Source of the DNA: Plectrocnemia conspersa
Lineage: Eukaryota > Arthropoda > Insecta > Trichoptera > Polycentropodidae
DNA: 64,000 nt
NCBI GenBank assembly: GCA_009617715.1
Contig: VTFK01000066.1
Location: 868,001 to 932,000, forward strand
Reading direction: 5' to 3'
Shown: positions 24,053 to 35,279 of the stretch, piece after piece
How the letters are laid out: the number at the start of each line of letters is the position of its first letter
Numbering within the stretch: the first letter of the stretch is position 1
The notes under the pieces: model-generated
What the model saw: only the letters and a program-made list of their open reading frames with translations
Databases searched by the model: none
What the model was told of the DNA's origin: nothing
Made by a program: the position numbers and the translations under genes

Positions 24053-24864
24053 CACTCAAACTTGCCTTATTTTTACTTAATAAATAAAATAAGACACTCA
24101 GATAATAAAAAATTCTGAAAGTGTTCGTGTCAGATGTTTAAAAATATACATATTTTCTCGGAAGATTAATAGTATTTGAATGACCAATTATAGTATTGCG
24201 ATTTTCTATTCTCTAACCGGCCGGCGGTTTTATCTTTGCTTTGGTGATCTAAGAACCTGCTCCAATAATAATAAATTACGCATGAAAATCGGCAGAATGC
24301 AAAACGATTTAGGGCTATTTTTCTTTTTAAATAATCCAAAATTTTTTTTTATTGTTTTTGTAAAGTAACAACAACTGTTATTGACAATTGTCTCACGATT
24401 GCTATTGACAGTTTTTGTTGCAACAATTGGGAAATACCAATTTTGAGCTAAGCTCGAAATTTCAATGGGCTTGATAGTTAACACTGAAGACTAAGCACAA
24501 GTCTTCACACCCAAACCATCGTATAATTAACAAACAGTAACTGTATTTTTACCACTTGTTTTAAACACAGCCTAATTTGAAAAACAATTAACAATAGAAC
24601 TGAATTCAATATTAACAAAATATGTAGTATATTAACATGAGCATATTATTATTAAAAAAAAATATTTTAGTAACATGCTTTAGAATACTACTATACTATC
24701 TGATATAAATTAAACCTATTCTTACTATTGTAAATTATTTTTCATTATAAAATGTATTGATTCTTGACTCATTTTAAGACATTCGCCCATCGAAACTAAT
24801 GCAGTGTCAATGCAACTTAATTACACAATCTAATGTTCAATGACACAATTACCAATCCTCACTC

Positions 24865-25113
24865 TTAAATACCTACAATAGACTTAAGGGGATTCCGAAG
24901 GTCCGTGGTCCACTTTAGAATCTCATTTAGAGTTTCCCACGCGGCATTGTGCAATCGGATCCCAGTCCGATGCAATAAATCGGCCGCATAGCAACAGAGT
25001 GCACCAGACTGCAGCATGTGGTGCATAATCGTTCCATGACTAACTGGCGATAGGCAGACATGACAGAAACCACGTCTACCACGTGGCCGTGCTCTTCCCA
25101 GAAGTGCTCTTTC
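24865..25113 (-). CDS. Unassigned GC-rich open segment, probable exon or gene relic
   Basis: The - strand frame is open for 82 residues between two stops and is much richer in G+C than its surroundings. It reads GRRGFCHVCLSPVSHGTIMH and then HMLQSGALCCYAADLLHRTG, ending WETLNEILKWTTDLRNPLK. The amphipathic Leu/Ala pattern looks like a helical domain. No start codon lies early in the frame, so it would be an internal or terminal exon. A GTAGGT or GTATTT donor is available near 24875. I do not recognise the protein, and no partner exons were found within the window. Confidence 0.35.
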   Translation of the reverse strand, partial: ERALLGRARPRGRRGFCHVCLSPVSHGTIMHHMLQSGALCCYAADLLHRTGIRLHNAAWETLNEILKWTTDLRNPLKSIVGI

Positions 25114-25487
25114 TCACTTCTCAGTCAAAATCAGATCGAACGGAGCTCGCAACCGTCGATGTTGTAATAAGAAAGCGATGAAACTGCGATTGGGGATTTC
25201 TCAACTTGTATAAGGAAATAACTGAAAAAACTTGGTAGTAAATAGCGGGGCTTTTTTTTAAACATAAAAGGTGCTGGAACTCACTTCTTGTCAAGCATTT
25301 CACTAAAGAAAATTATATTTAAATTAAATTTAAAGCAGCTTTCCGAAGCGTATAAATTTTTTTCCTACTTTAGACATGTCAAATATATAACTAAAGACTA
25401 AATATAAAATAAAATTGTAAAACATCATATATTTGAATAAAAGTATATAGTAATTTCTATAAGTCTTGTCCAATCTCGTCTGACGAA

Positions 25488-26163
25488 TCATCTTGATTCA
25501 TTTTTTTTAGTGTTGGTTTCTATGGCCGAATGAAATCCGACGAGTTTAATGAACACAAGTGTAGAAACCAGGGCTGTGGAGTCGCAAAAAAGAAACCACA
25601 GATCAACGTATTTTTGAAGAATCGAACTTGGTTTAAAAAGGTATTTTTTTGGTTTTCCGACGCTATACATTCAGTTTAGCAATTAAAAATTCATCAATTT
25701 TAGTTTAATGAACACAAGTGTAGAAACTATATTGGTCTTAAACGAAGCTCTTATTGGAGTAATAATTAAATTAATTTGCGAAAACCCGCTTTCGCATTCA
25801 CTTGAAAAAGTGGGAATAGAATTTATAGCATATATCAAAAGCAATATTTTTTCAGGATGTCTTTTCGAGAATGTATTCGCAAAATCCACGAATCACTTCT
25901 TTCTTTTAGTGGTAGTCTGATTGACATGTTTCTAATTTCCATATTTTCAAATGTCAGCTGAACAGCAATATTTTCAGGTAAAATAGGCGAGCCCAATCGA
26001 TATTTTTGCTACCTAGCATAATTTTTTCAATTGACTCTTTCAACGTGGAATAAAATGCTTTTGACTCAATAGCAGGATCATTTTGTAAAATGTACAGCAG
26101 CTGCAGCACATTTATAATAGGGTTCAAAATCAGGTACTTCATTTGGGGGAGACAGGGGGACAC
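25488..26163 (-). pseudogene. hAT transposase C-terminal pseudogene
   Basis: Three broken - strand segments together resemble the C-terminal dimerisation region of hAT transposases: LQLLYILQNDPAIESKAFYS (from 26163), then IPTFSSECESGFSQINLIIT with PIRASF (25683-25889), then VSTLVFIKLVGFHSAIE (25488-25670). The SSECESGFSQ motif is the family hallmark. Frameshifts separate the parts. A 26-bp block (AGTTTAATGAACACAAGTGT and on) is repeated at 25541 and 25702, bracketing about 160 bp that begin CAGGGCTGTGGAGTCG, itself a hAT-type end. So a secondary insertion is likely. Confidence 0.7.
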
Positions 26164-26169
26164 TTAGCC

Positions 26170-27780
26170 CCCTTGAATTCGGCCAGTTTCTTACTTGAAA
26201 AACTGACAATGCACATAGAAGACTGTGCCAATCTTACCTAAGTCATTTTTAATAATATTTGAAATTTATATAAATAACATTATATGCAATAAAGTCAAGA
26301 TCATGAAAATGGGTAAAAATTTAACTTCTGTTTTTTTTTATTTCTTAATGAATTTTTTTTACAGATTCTAATAAACAGCCGCTTATTTTAATTATATTAT
26401 ACTGGGCTTCAACATTCACTAAAGAAACTGGGACTAAAAAAAATCTGGGTAATTTACAGAACAATCAAATTTTTTCTTAAATTTTGCTAAAAATTATTCA
26501 AAATTGCTTATTAATTCAGAAATAGCGCTTAAACAAATAATAGAAAATTTAAGTAAAAACAATATTTTTTAAAAATAAAAAATATGGTAATTTTGCAATA
26601 TCTCAAAAACTGTTATACTTTCTTCATTTTCGGATTCAGCGCGCGATTTTACATTAGAAATGACTCTCAAATGTCATGTGTCCGAATTTTTAATTTTTTT
26701 AAGCTAGTGTTATAGATTATTTTTCACATAATAATTTATAATTAATAATATAGATGCAACCGATTCTCAGACTTTCAGTCTGGTGGTTAATACTTACATG
26801 TAGGTATTCATTATGTCTGGCTAACTTACCAAGTTGGTACAACTCTACCCCATTGCAATGCATTGGGCTTACGCTTATCAGATTAAAACGAAAGATTGAA
26901 AAATATATAAATATTCAAAAATATATACATTGAAGAAGTTTTGCACTAAATAAAAATGGATAATATTTTTTTTATTTTTTTGCCATTGTGACGCATTAGG
27001 CTAAGGTCTTAATTAAATAAATAAACATTAGCATTAAAGATTTTCACCTTTTAAGCAACTCGTAATATACTAAACCTCTTCTATCCACAAGAAACAGAGC
27101 ATTACTTTCTTTTGGTAAAGTACTATTTTTCCAGCAGTTGGAGCGGTAGTTCCAGGTTTATATTACACTATTTTATTCTTAGTAGTATATTTCCACTTCT
27201 CATTTTTAGTATTTAGATTGCTAAAAAAAATCTATGTTCAGTATTTTGGTCGCCTGTTCACGTGGAACTTAAATATTTTGCTTCAAGAAAAATCAAAAAT
27301 GTTTTTGTGGTCCGCCATTCAAATGATGAACACAAAACTAATTAAAAAAATTGCTGATCTGTTTATACTCGTTATCCAATGCACATTTGCATTTAAAATG
27401 CAAAACCGTTTTGATTAATTATCCATGATGATAAAATATACGTTTAATGTTGGACGTTGCTTTAATTCTCTAATAGATTTTCGGTTGCATCGCTAAATCT
27501 TTTTTAAAGTCATAGGTAATTATTCTCGAGTGCGTGTCTTGTAGGTGAGGTCTGTGGTCAAAGTCATTTTTGGAGCAAAGTAGTAGTCCGAGCGTCGAGG
27601 CGTAGTGAAGTCGAGTGTGTCTAGTCCGGTTTTGTGCCGCGTTCGCCGCATCCCCACCATGTACCGACACACCTTGTAAATGAGAACCGCCACAGATTAT
27701 ATTTTTTCAATATTTTCCTGCAAATATAAAAATACAATAAAACTCTCCCGACAACCTAACAGTTTTCATGTAATAGTATA
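26170..27780. other. AT-rich DNA with a GC-richer patch
   Basis: The start (26120-26200) resembles the GGGGGACA..TTTGAATTTGGCC part of the 33-60 kb repeat family. A GC-richer patch at 27530-27670 carries a 66-aa - strand frame without known motifs; it might be a 5' exon. The rest shows nothing. Confidence 0.35.
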
Positions 27781-27784
27781 CAAC

Positions 27785-27905
27785 CTTTTTGTGAAGTTTT
27801 TATAAAACAATGCAAATTCCAATAAGAACCTCTTCGTCCAAGATACCATTTGTTGTTAACCACTGCGCTAGTTAACGCGGCGACCGCTTTTGATCTGTAG
27901 GTTAT
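27785..27905 (-). mobile_element. tRNA-derived SINE head, family B
   Basis: Read on the - strand, the stretch contains GTTAACTAGCGCAGTGGTTA, whose TAGCGCAGTGG fits the Pol III A box well. About 45 bp on, GAGGTTCTTATT is a decayed B box. No tRNA cloverleaf can be completed, so this is a SINE rather than a tRNA gene. Confidence 0.5.
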
Positions 27906-27909
27906 CTTG

Positions 27910-28660
27910 CAGATGTTCTGGATATCCCTTCGGCAAAAAGTCTGACTTAAATCATTTTTTTAACAACAGTTTAAAAATATATAAATATATATTAAATCAA
28001 TGAATAATTAGACAACAGCATAAACTATGTATATGGATTCTTAGCATCTTAACCATTGTACACGCAGAATATGTATTTATGCTCTATTAGAATATATACA
28101 TAATTTCAGAATTAACATACCAGTTTGGCATAATAATATTTATGTGTTATCTCAGTAGTTCACCTTTACGACATCTCGCCGCCTAAATATTATGGAGCAG
28201 ATCTCACAATGGTCTCAGTTGTGATTCTAACGCGAGCTATCCACATTCTTTCAGTCGTGAGCTGTAATTTTTTCAAGAATATTAATTTGTGTAGGATTTT
28301 CTTCCATGGAACTAACGTAAGTGCGATTAATTTTATAATCGTTAACAAATATTTAATAATATAAAAGAGAATTCATCCCTTCTTGTTTTATCTTTTACAT
28401 TTAAGTATGTATTTTTTGATTAAACAATAAAGATTAACAATAGATATATAAACACATATCTTATTGTTATTAGGACGACTTTAAACAATTCTTATTTTAA
28501 TGTCTTATTCGTTATCCGACGTTGGCAATCATTCTGGCAACATAAATATTACTATCCTAAATATGAAAGGAGCGCTCCTTTTAAACCAGTTATTATTCTT
28601 CCTTGTATATTGATTATGATTATGGTATATAAAAATGTTTTATTTTTTTATTCGCGACTT
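27910..28660. other. AT-rich intergenic DNA, nothing recognised
   Basis: No coding frames or shared repeats were found. A short palindromic patch, CTCACAATGGTCTCAGTTGTGA, is at about 28200. Confidence 0.4.
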
Positions 28661-28664
28661 CAGC

Positions 28665-29035
28665 TTACAATTCTAAACCTTGTTCACCTAACTGATAAGA
28701 ATAAGGCGTCTGTAGATTAACATCTCGGCAAAGAACACATAATATCTTACTATTATCATTATTAAAAGCAAACTTAATTCGTGACCGAAAAGAACCGTCT
28801 TTATTCGAGTGAATGTTGTCCTGACTTTTTCGATCAGTAATTTCATTTCTAGTGTGTAGTCTCAATATTCGTCTAGAGTGTATCACAAATATGTGTATTT
28901 TGTTGCACTCTCTATTGGAATTCCGTCTACATACCAAATCAAGTCGTCTGTGTTGTGTTTGCATACGCTTATAAATTTCGTCTTTTGAGTGTTTAATTTT
29001 AGGCCGTATCTATTACAGACTTTTGTTATTTTATT
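28665..29035 (-). pseudogene. LINE reverse-transcriptase fragment
   Basis: On the - strand the frame reads NRYGLKLNTQKTKFISVCKH, then IPIESATKYTYL (stop) YTLDEY, then EKVRTTFTRIKTVLFGHEL. This is the conserved region following the RT active site of RTE/CR1-like LINEs (YGLKxNxxKTK .. G.xIExVxxYxYL). It holds stops, and a 99-aa shadow frame covers it. Confidence 0.65.
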
Positions 29036-29499
29036 ATACTACGAGTAACGTATAATAAGCTTTGTTCTTATTTATTTAGAACATGTGCATGCCCAAAGAT
29101 AATTGGACCAATCTGAGATGGATTCTTTAGTCCGGTTTTATACCGCTGACCTCCGTAACGTTAGGAAGCGGGGTGAGCCTGCGTACTATAGTATGTAGAA
29201 AGACGAGAATAAGTGTTTTCACTGGTCTTTCAGACCTGCGAAGGATAAAGATAGCACATAAAAAAATATAAATCACTGAGTTCTCTTTGGGCATATGTTT
29301 AACAAGCATTTTGCAGGATATTAAGTGAAACTTCGTTCTCAAATGTAATGAAATATTTATTTATAATCTTCCGTTGCAACATGACAAGCGTTCAACTAAT
29401 AACCGGGTAAACACAACCAACAGAATGTTAATCAGTGACATATATTTTATTATTCATAAAGCATTATTAGAGCTTACAATAAATTAATATCACTATTCA

Positions 29500-29615
29500 C
29501 GATCTAGATCAATTTTATTTTAATTATTAATTACGATATTTATCCGTGAGATTAGGAAAATTTAGGAAAACCTTAACAGTGATGATGCCTTAAAATTAAA
29601 ATATTCCTGACACGA
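29500..29615 (-). mobile_element. Truncated SINE, family A, copy 3
   Basis: Only the body and 3' part are present (TATCGTGTCAGGAATATT .. TTTCCTAATCTCACGGATAA on the - strand). The tRNA-like head is missing. Confidence 0.5.
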
Positions 29616-30159
29616 TATTTTACAGATATATAGATGCAATAAAAGTCTTAAATACGTCATTACTAATTATGTAAACTATGTATTTTGCTTTACTTGTTAT
29701 TATTTAATAAAAAAAATATTTTTTTATGAAAAATGTTCCAATGTAAATAATCTTTAATTAAAAAATAAGCCATTAAGTGTATAAATAGTATTTTTACATC
29801 AATAATGTACATTGGCATAATTTGCTCTTGTTTGTATTTATTTGTAAATTAGGCAAAAATATCAAACAAAGTCTGGGTGATTTACGCAAACGTGAATTAT
29901 TGAAAAAATATTTCCTTCATTTTATCGCGCACCTTAATTCAGTTTGTAATCTATGTTTAGTTTTTTATAACATAATTACCGTATAATTAAACAGCGCAAA
30001 ACGTCAATAAAAAATTACAATTTAAATAAAATTTGCTTCTAAATAGACTTATAAGACCAGATACATAGTTTATGTATATTAAATGTGTCGTTATGTATCA
30101 AATTACCCAAAGTTTATTTATATTGTTTAGTAAAAATAAACATTTTGTAAAACAATTAC

Positions 30160-30220
30160 TACATTCCACATAGTTTAGTTTTGCAATTTACAATTGCAAA
30201 ACTAAACTATGTAGAATGTA
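30160..30220. repeat. Near-perfect hairpin, 29-bp arms, 3-base loop
   Basis: The arm at 30160-30188 (TACATTCCACATAGTTTAGT to GCAATT) pairs with 30192-30220 with a single mismatch, around TAC. The arm length fits an extruding palindrome or a short hairpin RNA. The tiny loop and near-perfect pairing argue against a normal microRNA precursor. Confidence 0.8.
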
Positions 30221-30278
30221 TTATTTTAATTCTGAATACTCATTTTTTTATCTACAGTTATAGAAATGCAAATAATGC

Positions 30279-30578
30279 TCAAATATATGTCTTGCTCTTA
30301 TAAAAAATATATATTCGTATCCAGTCATTAATGAAAGATGTATTAAATCCATCCCAATATGACGCAGATACTTTACCATTGATAAATCGATGACTCAATG
30401 GTGTTTCACCAAAGATCAACTTTAATTTTGATACTTGTCTTAATAAATTTTCAAAGGCCACCTGATCCTTGGTATCTTCATAATCATTTTCCTCGTCCAC
30501 TGAGGATACTGCCCTTAGGTATATAGCGGTGAGTTTTTTTGGGAAAACAGATAGGTGTAGGGTTTTTCCTGTTGCCCT
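30279..30578 (-). CDS. Unassigned 99-residue open segment
   Basis: The - strand is open from a stop at 30579-30581 to a stop at 30279. It reads KTLHLSVFPKKLTAIYLRAV, SSVDEENDYEDTKDQVAFEN, LLRQVSKLKLIFGETPLSHR and on. The first ATG-like start gives about 73 residues. Acidic then amphipathic composition looks coding, whereas the last 20 residues look like AT-rich read-through. It could be an exon or a relic of an element's protein. No family is recognised. Confidence 0.3.
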   Translation of the reverse strand, partial: RATGKTLHLSVFPKKLTAIYLRAVSSVDEENDYEDTKDQVAFENLLRQVSKLKLIFGETPLSHRFINGKVSASYWDGFNTSFINDWIRIYIFYKSKTYI

Positions 30579-30928
30579 CTATACTGTTTTTTTTTATAGA
30601 ATATGTGGGAATGATATATGTATATAATAATAATTTGCTTCAATATCGCATCTGATTTTAATTGAACCAAGGATCTCAAAGTTAAATAGTAATTTGTTAA
30701 AAGTAAAAGTAAAAAAAAAAAAAAATATATTTTTTTTTAATATTCCCATAATACTCATGCTATTAATAAATATGCTGTAAAAAAATGGAAAACTCCGTTA
30801 TCCAAATTAATGAATGTCGAAAAAAAGAATTAAAGAATATAGGATTTTTTAATCACATTCGTACGGAATAGATTCGAACTCGTTTTTTATTCTTATTTAT
30901 TAATTTTATTAATTCTATTATTACAAAT

Positions 30929-31165
30929 TTATTTCAATACATTATTTATTCCCTTGTATTTGCGTATTTCAGTAGCACGTAATCGATCGTCAGCATGTCG
31001 CTGCTCAGTTTTTTCAGCAGTTTTATGGGCACGGTTTACAGTAGCACGTCGTTGTTCAGCACTATTTTTATTTAAAAATATGTCAGTTGTCCTATAAATG
31101 GCATGTGCAAATGACACGTCGCTACTGTTCACCATTTGAGCGGATTTCTCGGGATAGACAAACAT
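30929..31165 (-). pseudogene. Charged, repeat-like open segment, possibly transposon-derived
   Basis: The 78-aa - strand frame ends in SAEQRRATVNRAHKTAEKTE followed by QRHADDRLRATEIRKY. This Arg/Glu/Ala-rich, roughly repeating composition is seen at the N-terminus of some insect transposon proteins. The evidence is composition only. Confidence 0.2.
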
Positions 31166-31169
31166 ATGT

Positions 31170-32370
31170 ATTTTCTATTTTATAGTATAGATAACAATTT
31201 TAATAATAGTTTAACTTATTATATAATAATATGATCTGGAATCTGGTCTAATTTTGTTAGCCAGCCTAATCCAGAATTTTATTTTAAAATAGTGTATATT
31301 GAAAAATAATAAGTACGTTAAGAAATCCTTGAGTTTAAAGATGTTCTATAACATATTTATCACCAAAGTTTGATCCTTTACAGAGTCTTGTAGTCAATGC
31401 CGGAAGTTATTTTCGGTAGATTTCAATATGTTTTTACTGTAACTGTGTATATAAACTGTTGTTAATCACTGTGTATATAAACTGTTGTCAAGCGACACGT
31501 TTGTTATTGGTTATTTTTAAACAATTATGTGCAATCACTTATAATTTATTTAAAATAATGAAGGAATTTATTCAAATTGCTAATTTATATTACTTGTACG
31601 TTAGTCCAATGCTAGTATTGCTACCTATTAATTAATACGTTAAGATAATATTTTTTATTAAATAAATTTAATATTCAGAATTTACTTGGCTGTTAAGATA
31701 AAACTATATATTGTAAAGTTTTTGAAAAATCATAGCTTTATTTTTGCCAGATCTATAAATAAGTATTACATAAAACATCCATATGTATTATATTTATTTT
31801 TAATAAGACAATCAACAACAAATCTTTCAGTTATTAGTCGCAGACTTTTTTTTTTTTTACGTAAGTCGTAAGTTTACGTAAGTCTAAACATATTTTTAAT
31901 GTCAAGTATAAAATATCTCAGAAATTTTAAGGTTTATCTACTATATAATGATAGATCTTATATTTAATATTTAAACCTAAGACATTGACTAAAAATGTGT
32001 AATTTTTGCATAGAAATGGCATTCAATTGGATTTGCCTTGAAAACTTGCCTGTTAGTGGATGTAATACACTCAAACTGGAAGGCTTGGAAGACGTGCAAG
32101 ACGTAATGATAGTGTATTGTTTCAATAATTTAGAGACATCTAGTGATAAGATTACTCGCGTCGCTAATGTTTTACAATATCATTCAGTAAAATAAAATAT
32201 TAAATGCAAATAAAATAACTATTTCATAGTTTATGTCTGTCATATTTAAAAATACGCATTTTTTCGGTAATCATCACATTTACTACATATTAGCCCCCGA
32301 TAGTACTCGCTCCTCAAGGGATAGGTTTCCCTAGGAGGAGTACCTTGTTAGCTTGTTAGTTAGGTTAATT
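31170..32370. other. AT-rich DNA, nothing secure
   Basis: A 66-aa + strand frame at 31995-32195 has no motif. At 31442-31491 a roughly 26-bp unit ending TGTGTATATAAACTGTTGT is present twice. Nothing else was seen. Confidence 0.4.
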
Positions 32371-32701
32371 TTAAAACGGAACGTCGGTGCTGCCATCTGT
32401 CGTCTGTAAGAAAAAAATAAAGAAGGATCCTGCTTTATCGACGCGATCAAAACACTGACAGCGCATATTGCAGTCGAGTGCACGTGGCGGGGGGCTCGAC
32501 CGGCTGATCGTTTCTCTCGCGATGTATTGCTAAAAAGGGCGCCGGAATGAAGGACACTCAACCGAAGAGCTCCAGGCATCGCTCGGCGCCGATGGCGACT
32601 GATCGACGGCCGTTCCTCGCCGAAGACGAGCTCGAGGCTCTCGCGGACGAAGATCCCCAGTCGGTCCCCGGCTGCTCGGACGATAGGTCTAATGAGCAAG
32701 A
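32370..32701 (+). CDS. GC-rich first exon (CDS 32547-32701), candidate distal 5' exon of the zinc transporter
   Basis: A CpG-rich island about 330 bp long stands out from the AT-rich background. An ATG at 32547 opens MKDTQPKSSRHRSAPMATDR followed by RPFLAEDELEALADEDPQSV, and runs 51 codons plus two bases to a strong donor (AAGA|GTAAGA, exon end 32701). Without splicing it stops after 52 residues. The exon leaves phase 2, which is what the SLC30A exon at 40180 requires; the joined codon would be GAC (Asp). The acidic, L-rich N-terminus with a PFLAEDEL stretch would suit the cytosolic tail of a vesicular transporter. The link is inference: the intron would be about 7.5 kb, and another gene is possible. 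Long - strand frames here are shadows. Confidence 0.45.
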
Positions 32702-32709
32702 GTAAGATT

Positions 32710-33640
32710 GCACATTTTTAACCAATTCTTCATTGTCCGCCGAAATATTATTTCTTCTGTCAATTATTAATTTTACTTTACATTGTTTGTAAACAACAAA
32801 GGAATTCCGCCCGATGCTAAAGACTGTTTTTTGACGCAGATTACTTTGGGGCAAATGTGAACTTGTTTAAGATGACTCAAATGTTTTTTAAATCCTCAAA
32901 AATTTTGTCCTTTTTTAGTCTCGAGGCATTCCCAAATGATAAAAAAAATACGAAATAACCTTTTCTTTTAGCTCCCGTAGCATCTCCAACTGAGTAAAAA
33001 TTTCCAAGACGACCTTTTTTTTATTGTCCTTTGATATTTGCAAAATCTGGTCACCTTAACTTGTTCATAATGGAAACTGGAGATTTTTCGTTACAACTCA
33101 ACTCAATTGCAATTGATCCTAGAAACAGGATGTTTTATCTGCTTCATTTCCATATAAAATCCATGCGCAGTGCTGTTTTTAATGAATTAAAAGAGTTGTT
33201 TATACACAAATTAACATGTTAATTTATTTCTAAGTTTTTTTAATTCATAAAAGTTAGAATATGTGTCGAACATTCAGTGTAAATTGTAAAATACGTTCTG
33301 CCATACAATAAAAGAGAGATTTACTCTCGCACTCCATAAAATTCTTTGATAAATTGATGGCAGCGCTGCGGTGGCGAGAATTGGAAACACCAATAATTCT
33401 TTGAAAAATATTTACTTTTAATATTTACAAATGTTTTAAGCAAACCTTAAAAGATATCGTTAGATAAAGGTTCTAATATTCCATTCGAGGAATTTTCAAC
33501 CTGAAAATACATATATGAAATAACTGTGATATAAGGTTCAAAAGTTAATGACGGCTATGTCCTTCGTCAAACGCGGTGAAAGGGTTTAAGACATGGGAGG
33601 ATATTATCGCACATCATTATATTTGCTTTCAACGTCAAAA
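32710..33640. other. AT-rich DNA, nothing recognised
   Basis: A 63-aa frame at 33031-33222 has no recognisable features. No shared repeats are seen before 33650. Confidence 0.4.
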
Positions 33641-33649
33641 GCAGTGGAA

Positions 33650-34080
33650 ACGCTTGTTAGCGAGTATTCCCACTGCGACGACGACGGCATGATTTTATTG
33701 CTTTTGACGTGGATTTTTGACTTCTGAGAAAAGATAATTGTTTTTTGCGCTCTCCTATTGGCCAAAATTCGGTTTAGATATGCTTCATTCGATTCTCACT
33801 TATTGTAAATTGTAATATTGTTATAGAAAGTCTTATAATGAACGTTTCCACTGTAATTGCGGAGGCACGATTTTATTGCTTTTGACGTCATTTTAGGAGG
33901 GACAGGGGCCATATGTTTACCTTTGAATTTGGCCACAAAAATGCATGTCATTTAATGAAATACTATGAAACTTAGTATAATTGAAATAATAAAAACCGAC
34001 CACTGATTTGCCAACTTTTGCCCCTCTGAAAAAGCTGAATTGACGTCCCTGCGTTAAGTATAATAAAACCAACGTCGACA
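33650..34080 (+). repeat. Repeat family R, copy 1
   Basis: A block beginning TTCCCACTGCGACGACGACG and continuing ATTTTATTGCTTTTGACGTG is followed by GCGCTCTCCTATTGGCCAAA and TTCGATTCTCACTTATTGTA. A second, shorter version of the first block follows at about 33840 (GTTTCCACTGTAATTGCGG). It ends with a tail containing CCAACTTTTGCCCCTC. Other copies are at 34810, 47655, 47985, 56140, 57205 and 59655. Confidence 0.75.
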
Positions 34081-34809
34081 CAGAATGAGAGAAAATTTTT
34101 AATCTATGGAAATTTCATGGCAAAAAAAAGATTATCTAATAAATCAGTAGATTGCCTTGGTTTTTTTAAAGGAATTTTAATAAATAATAAATTCTGCATT
34201 AAATTTGCCTTATCATTATTCTTTAAAATCAATATATAATATTTTTTCTTGTTATAAATCGTTATTCGTGATATATTTTTATAAATATTATTTCTTGTTG
34301 TATTATTTGTGTACCATTTATAAAAAATAAGTATCGTATATTTCAGTATTTATTTTAAAATATTCCAAAAAAATAATGTATGATATTCCTAATAAATGTT
34401 TAAAATTCTTGATTTTCTCAAGATTTCTCGAGAATATTAAATAAAAATATTTAATTCTTGAGATTTACAAAATTGCTATAAAACATTTTTATCAATCTCG
34501 AGAACATAAAAAAGTCGATAATTCACAATCACTACTTCCATTATTTTTTTATTATAGGAATAAAAAAACTGATGTAATTGGCTCCTTGAACGACGGTAGA
34601 AGAGGATATGCTGTATATATTCGAGTTTTTTTTTCATGAGAAAAAAGAGTAAAGCTTAGAAATTTGCGTCCGATGGTTAAGTCCAGTGATGGAATTAACC
34701 TTGATTTATACTGCGACGATTCAGTTAGGAATGGATTCTTTTTGCCTCAAAATTATGGCTCAGTACGGCTGGGATAACAATCTGAATTTAATAATCATTA
34801 ATAGAAGTT

Positions 34810-35270
34810 ACCGAGCGCTCCCATTGCGATGGCGCTGACACAATGTTATTGCTTTTGACATGGATTTTTGACTTCTGAAAAAGAATAATTGTTTTTTGCG
34901 CTCTACTTTTAGTCAAGATTCGATTTAGATGTGCTTCATTCGATTCTCACTTATTGTAAGTCGTTATATGTTATAAAAAGTCTTAATATGAACGCTAGAT
35001 AACGAGCGTTTCCACTGCGACGACGACATCACGATTGTATTGATTTTAACGTGGATTCTAAACAGGAATTCACTCTTAAAATTGGCTAGAAAAATTCATG
35101 AATGAAAATTTTATGAATGGAATCGAAATATAAAAAAAATATCACTAACCAACTTTTGCCCAACCCCCCCACCTGAAAAAAATTAAAATAACGTATCTGT
35201 ATTTGACACTTTGAACGAGTGTGATTATTGACAGCTGTCTGATTTACAGTGATTCCAATATGGGAAACTC
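34810..35270 (+). repeat. Repeat family R, copy 2 (most complete)
   Basis: The structure is first block, spacer with GCGCTCTACTTTTAGTCAAG and TTCATTCGATTCTCACTTAT, then AACGCTAGATAACGAGCGTT, then second block. The tail has CTAACCAACTTTTGCCCAAC with a C7 run, and ends with TGACACTTTGAACGAGTGTG and GACAGCTGTCTGATTTACAG. The C-run length varies between copies. No coding capacity was found. Confidence 0.75.
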
Positions 35271-35279
35271 GAATCTGAT

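Noticed and set aside
27785..27905. Possible tRNA gene (good A box)
   Set aside because: The B box is decayed and no acceptor or T stem can be paired; a SINE head explains it better.
32331..32854. Two - strand frames of 122 and 98 aa
   Set aside because: They are antisense to the GC-rich + strand exon, which has ATG, acidic coding composition and a strong donor. The - strand frames have low-complexity serine/arginine runs from codon bias.
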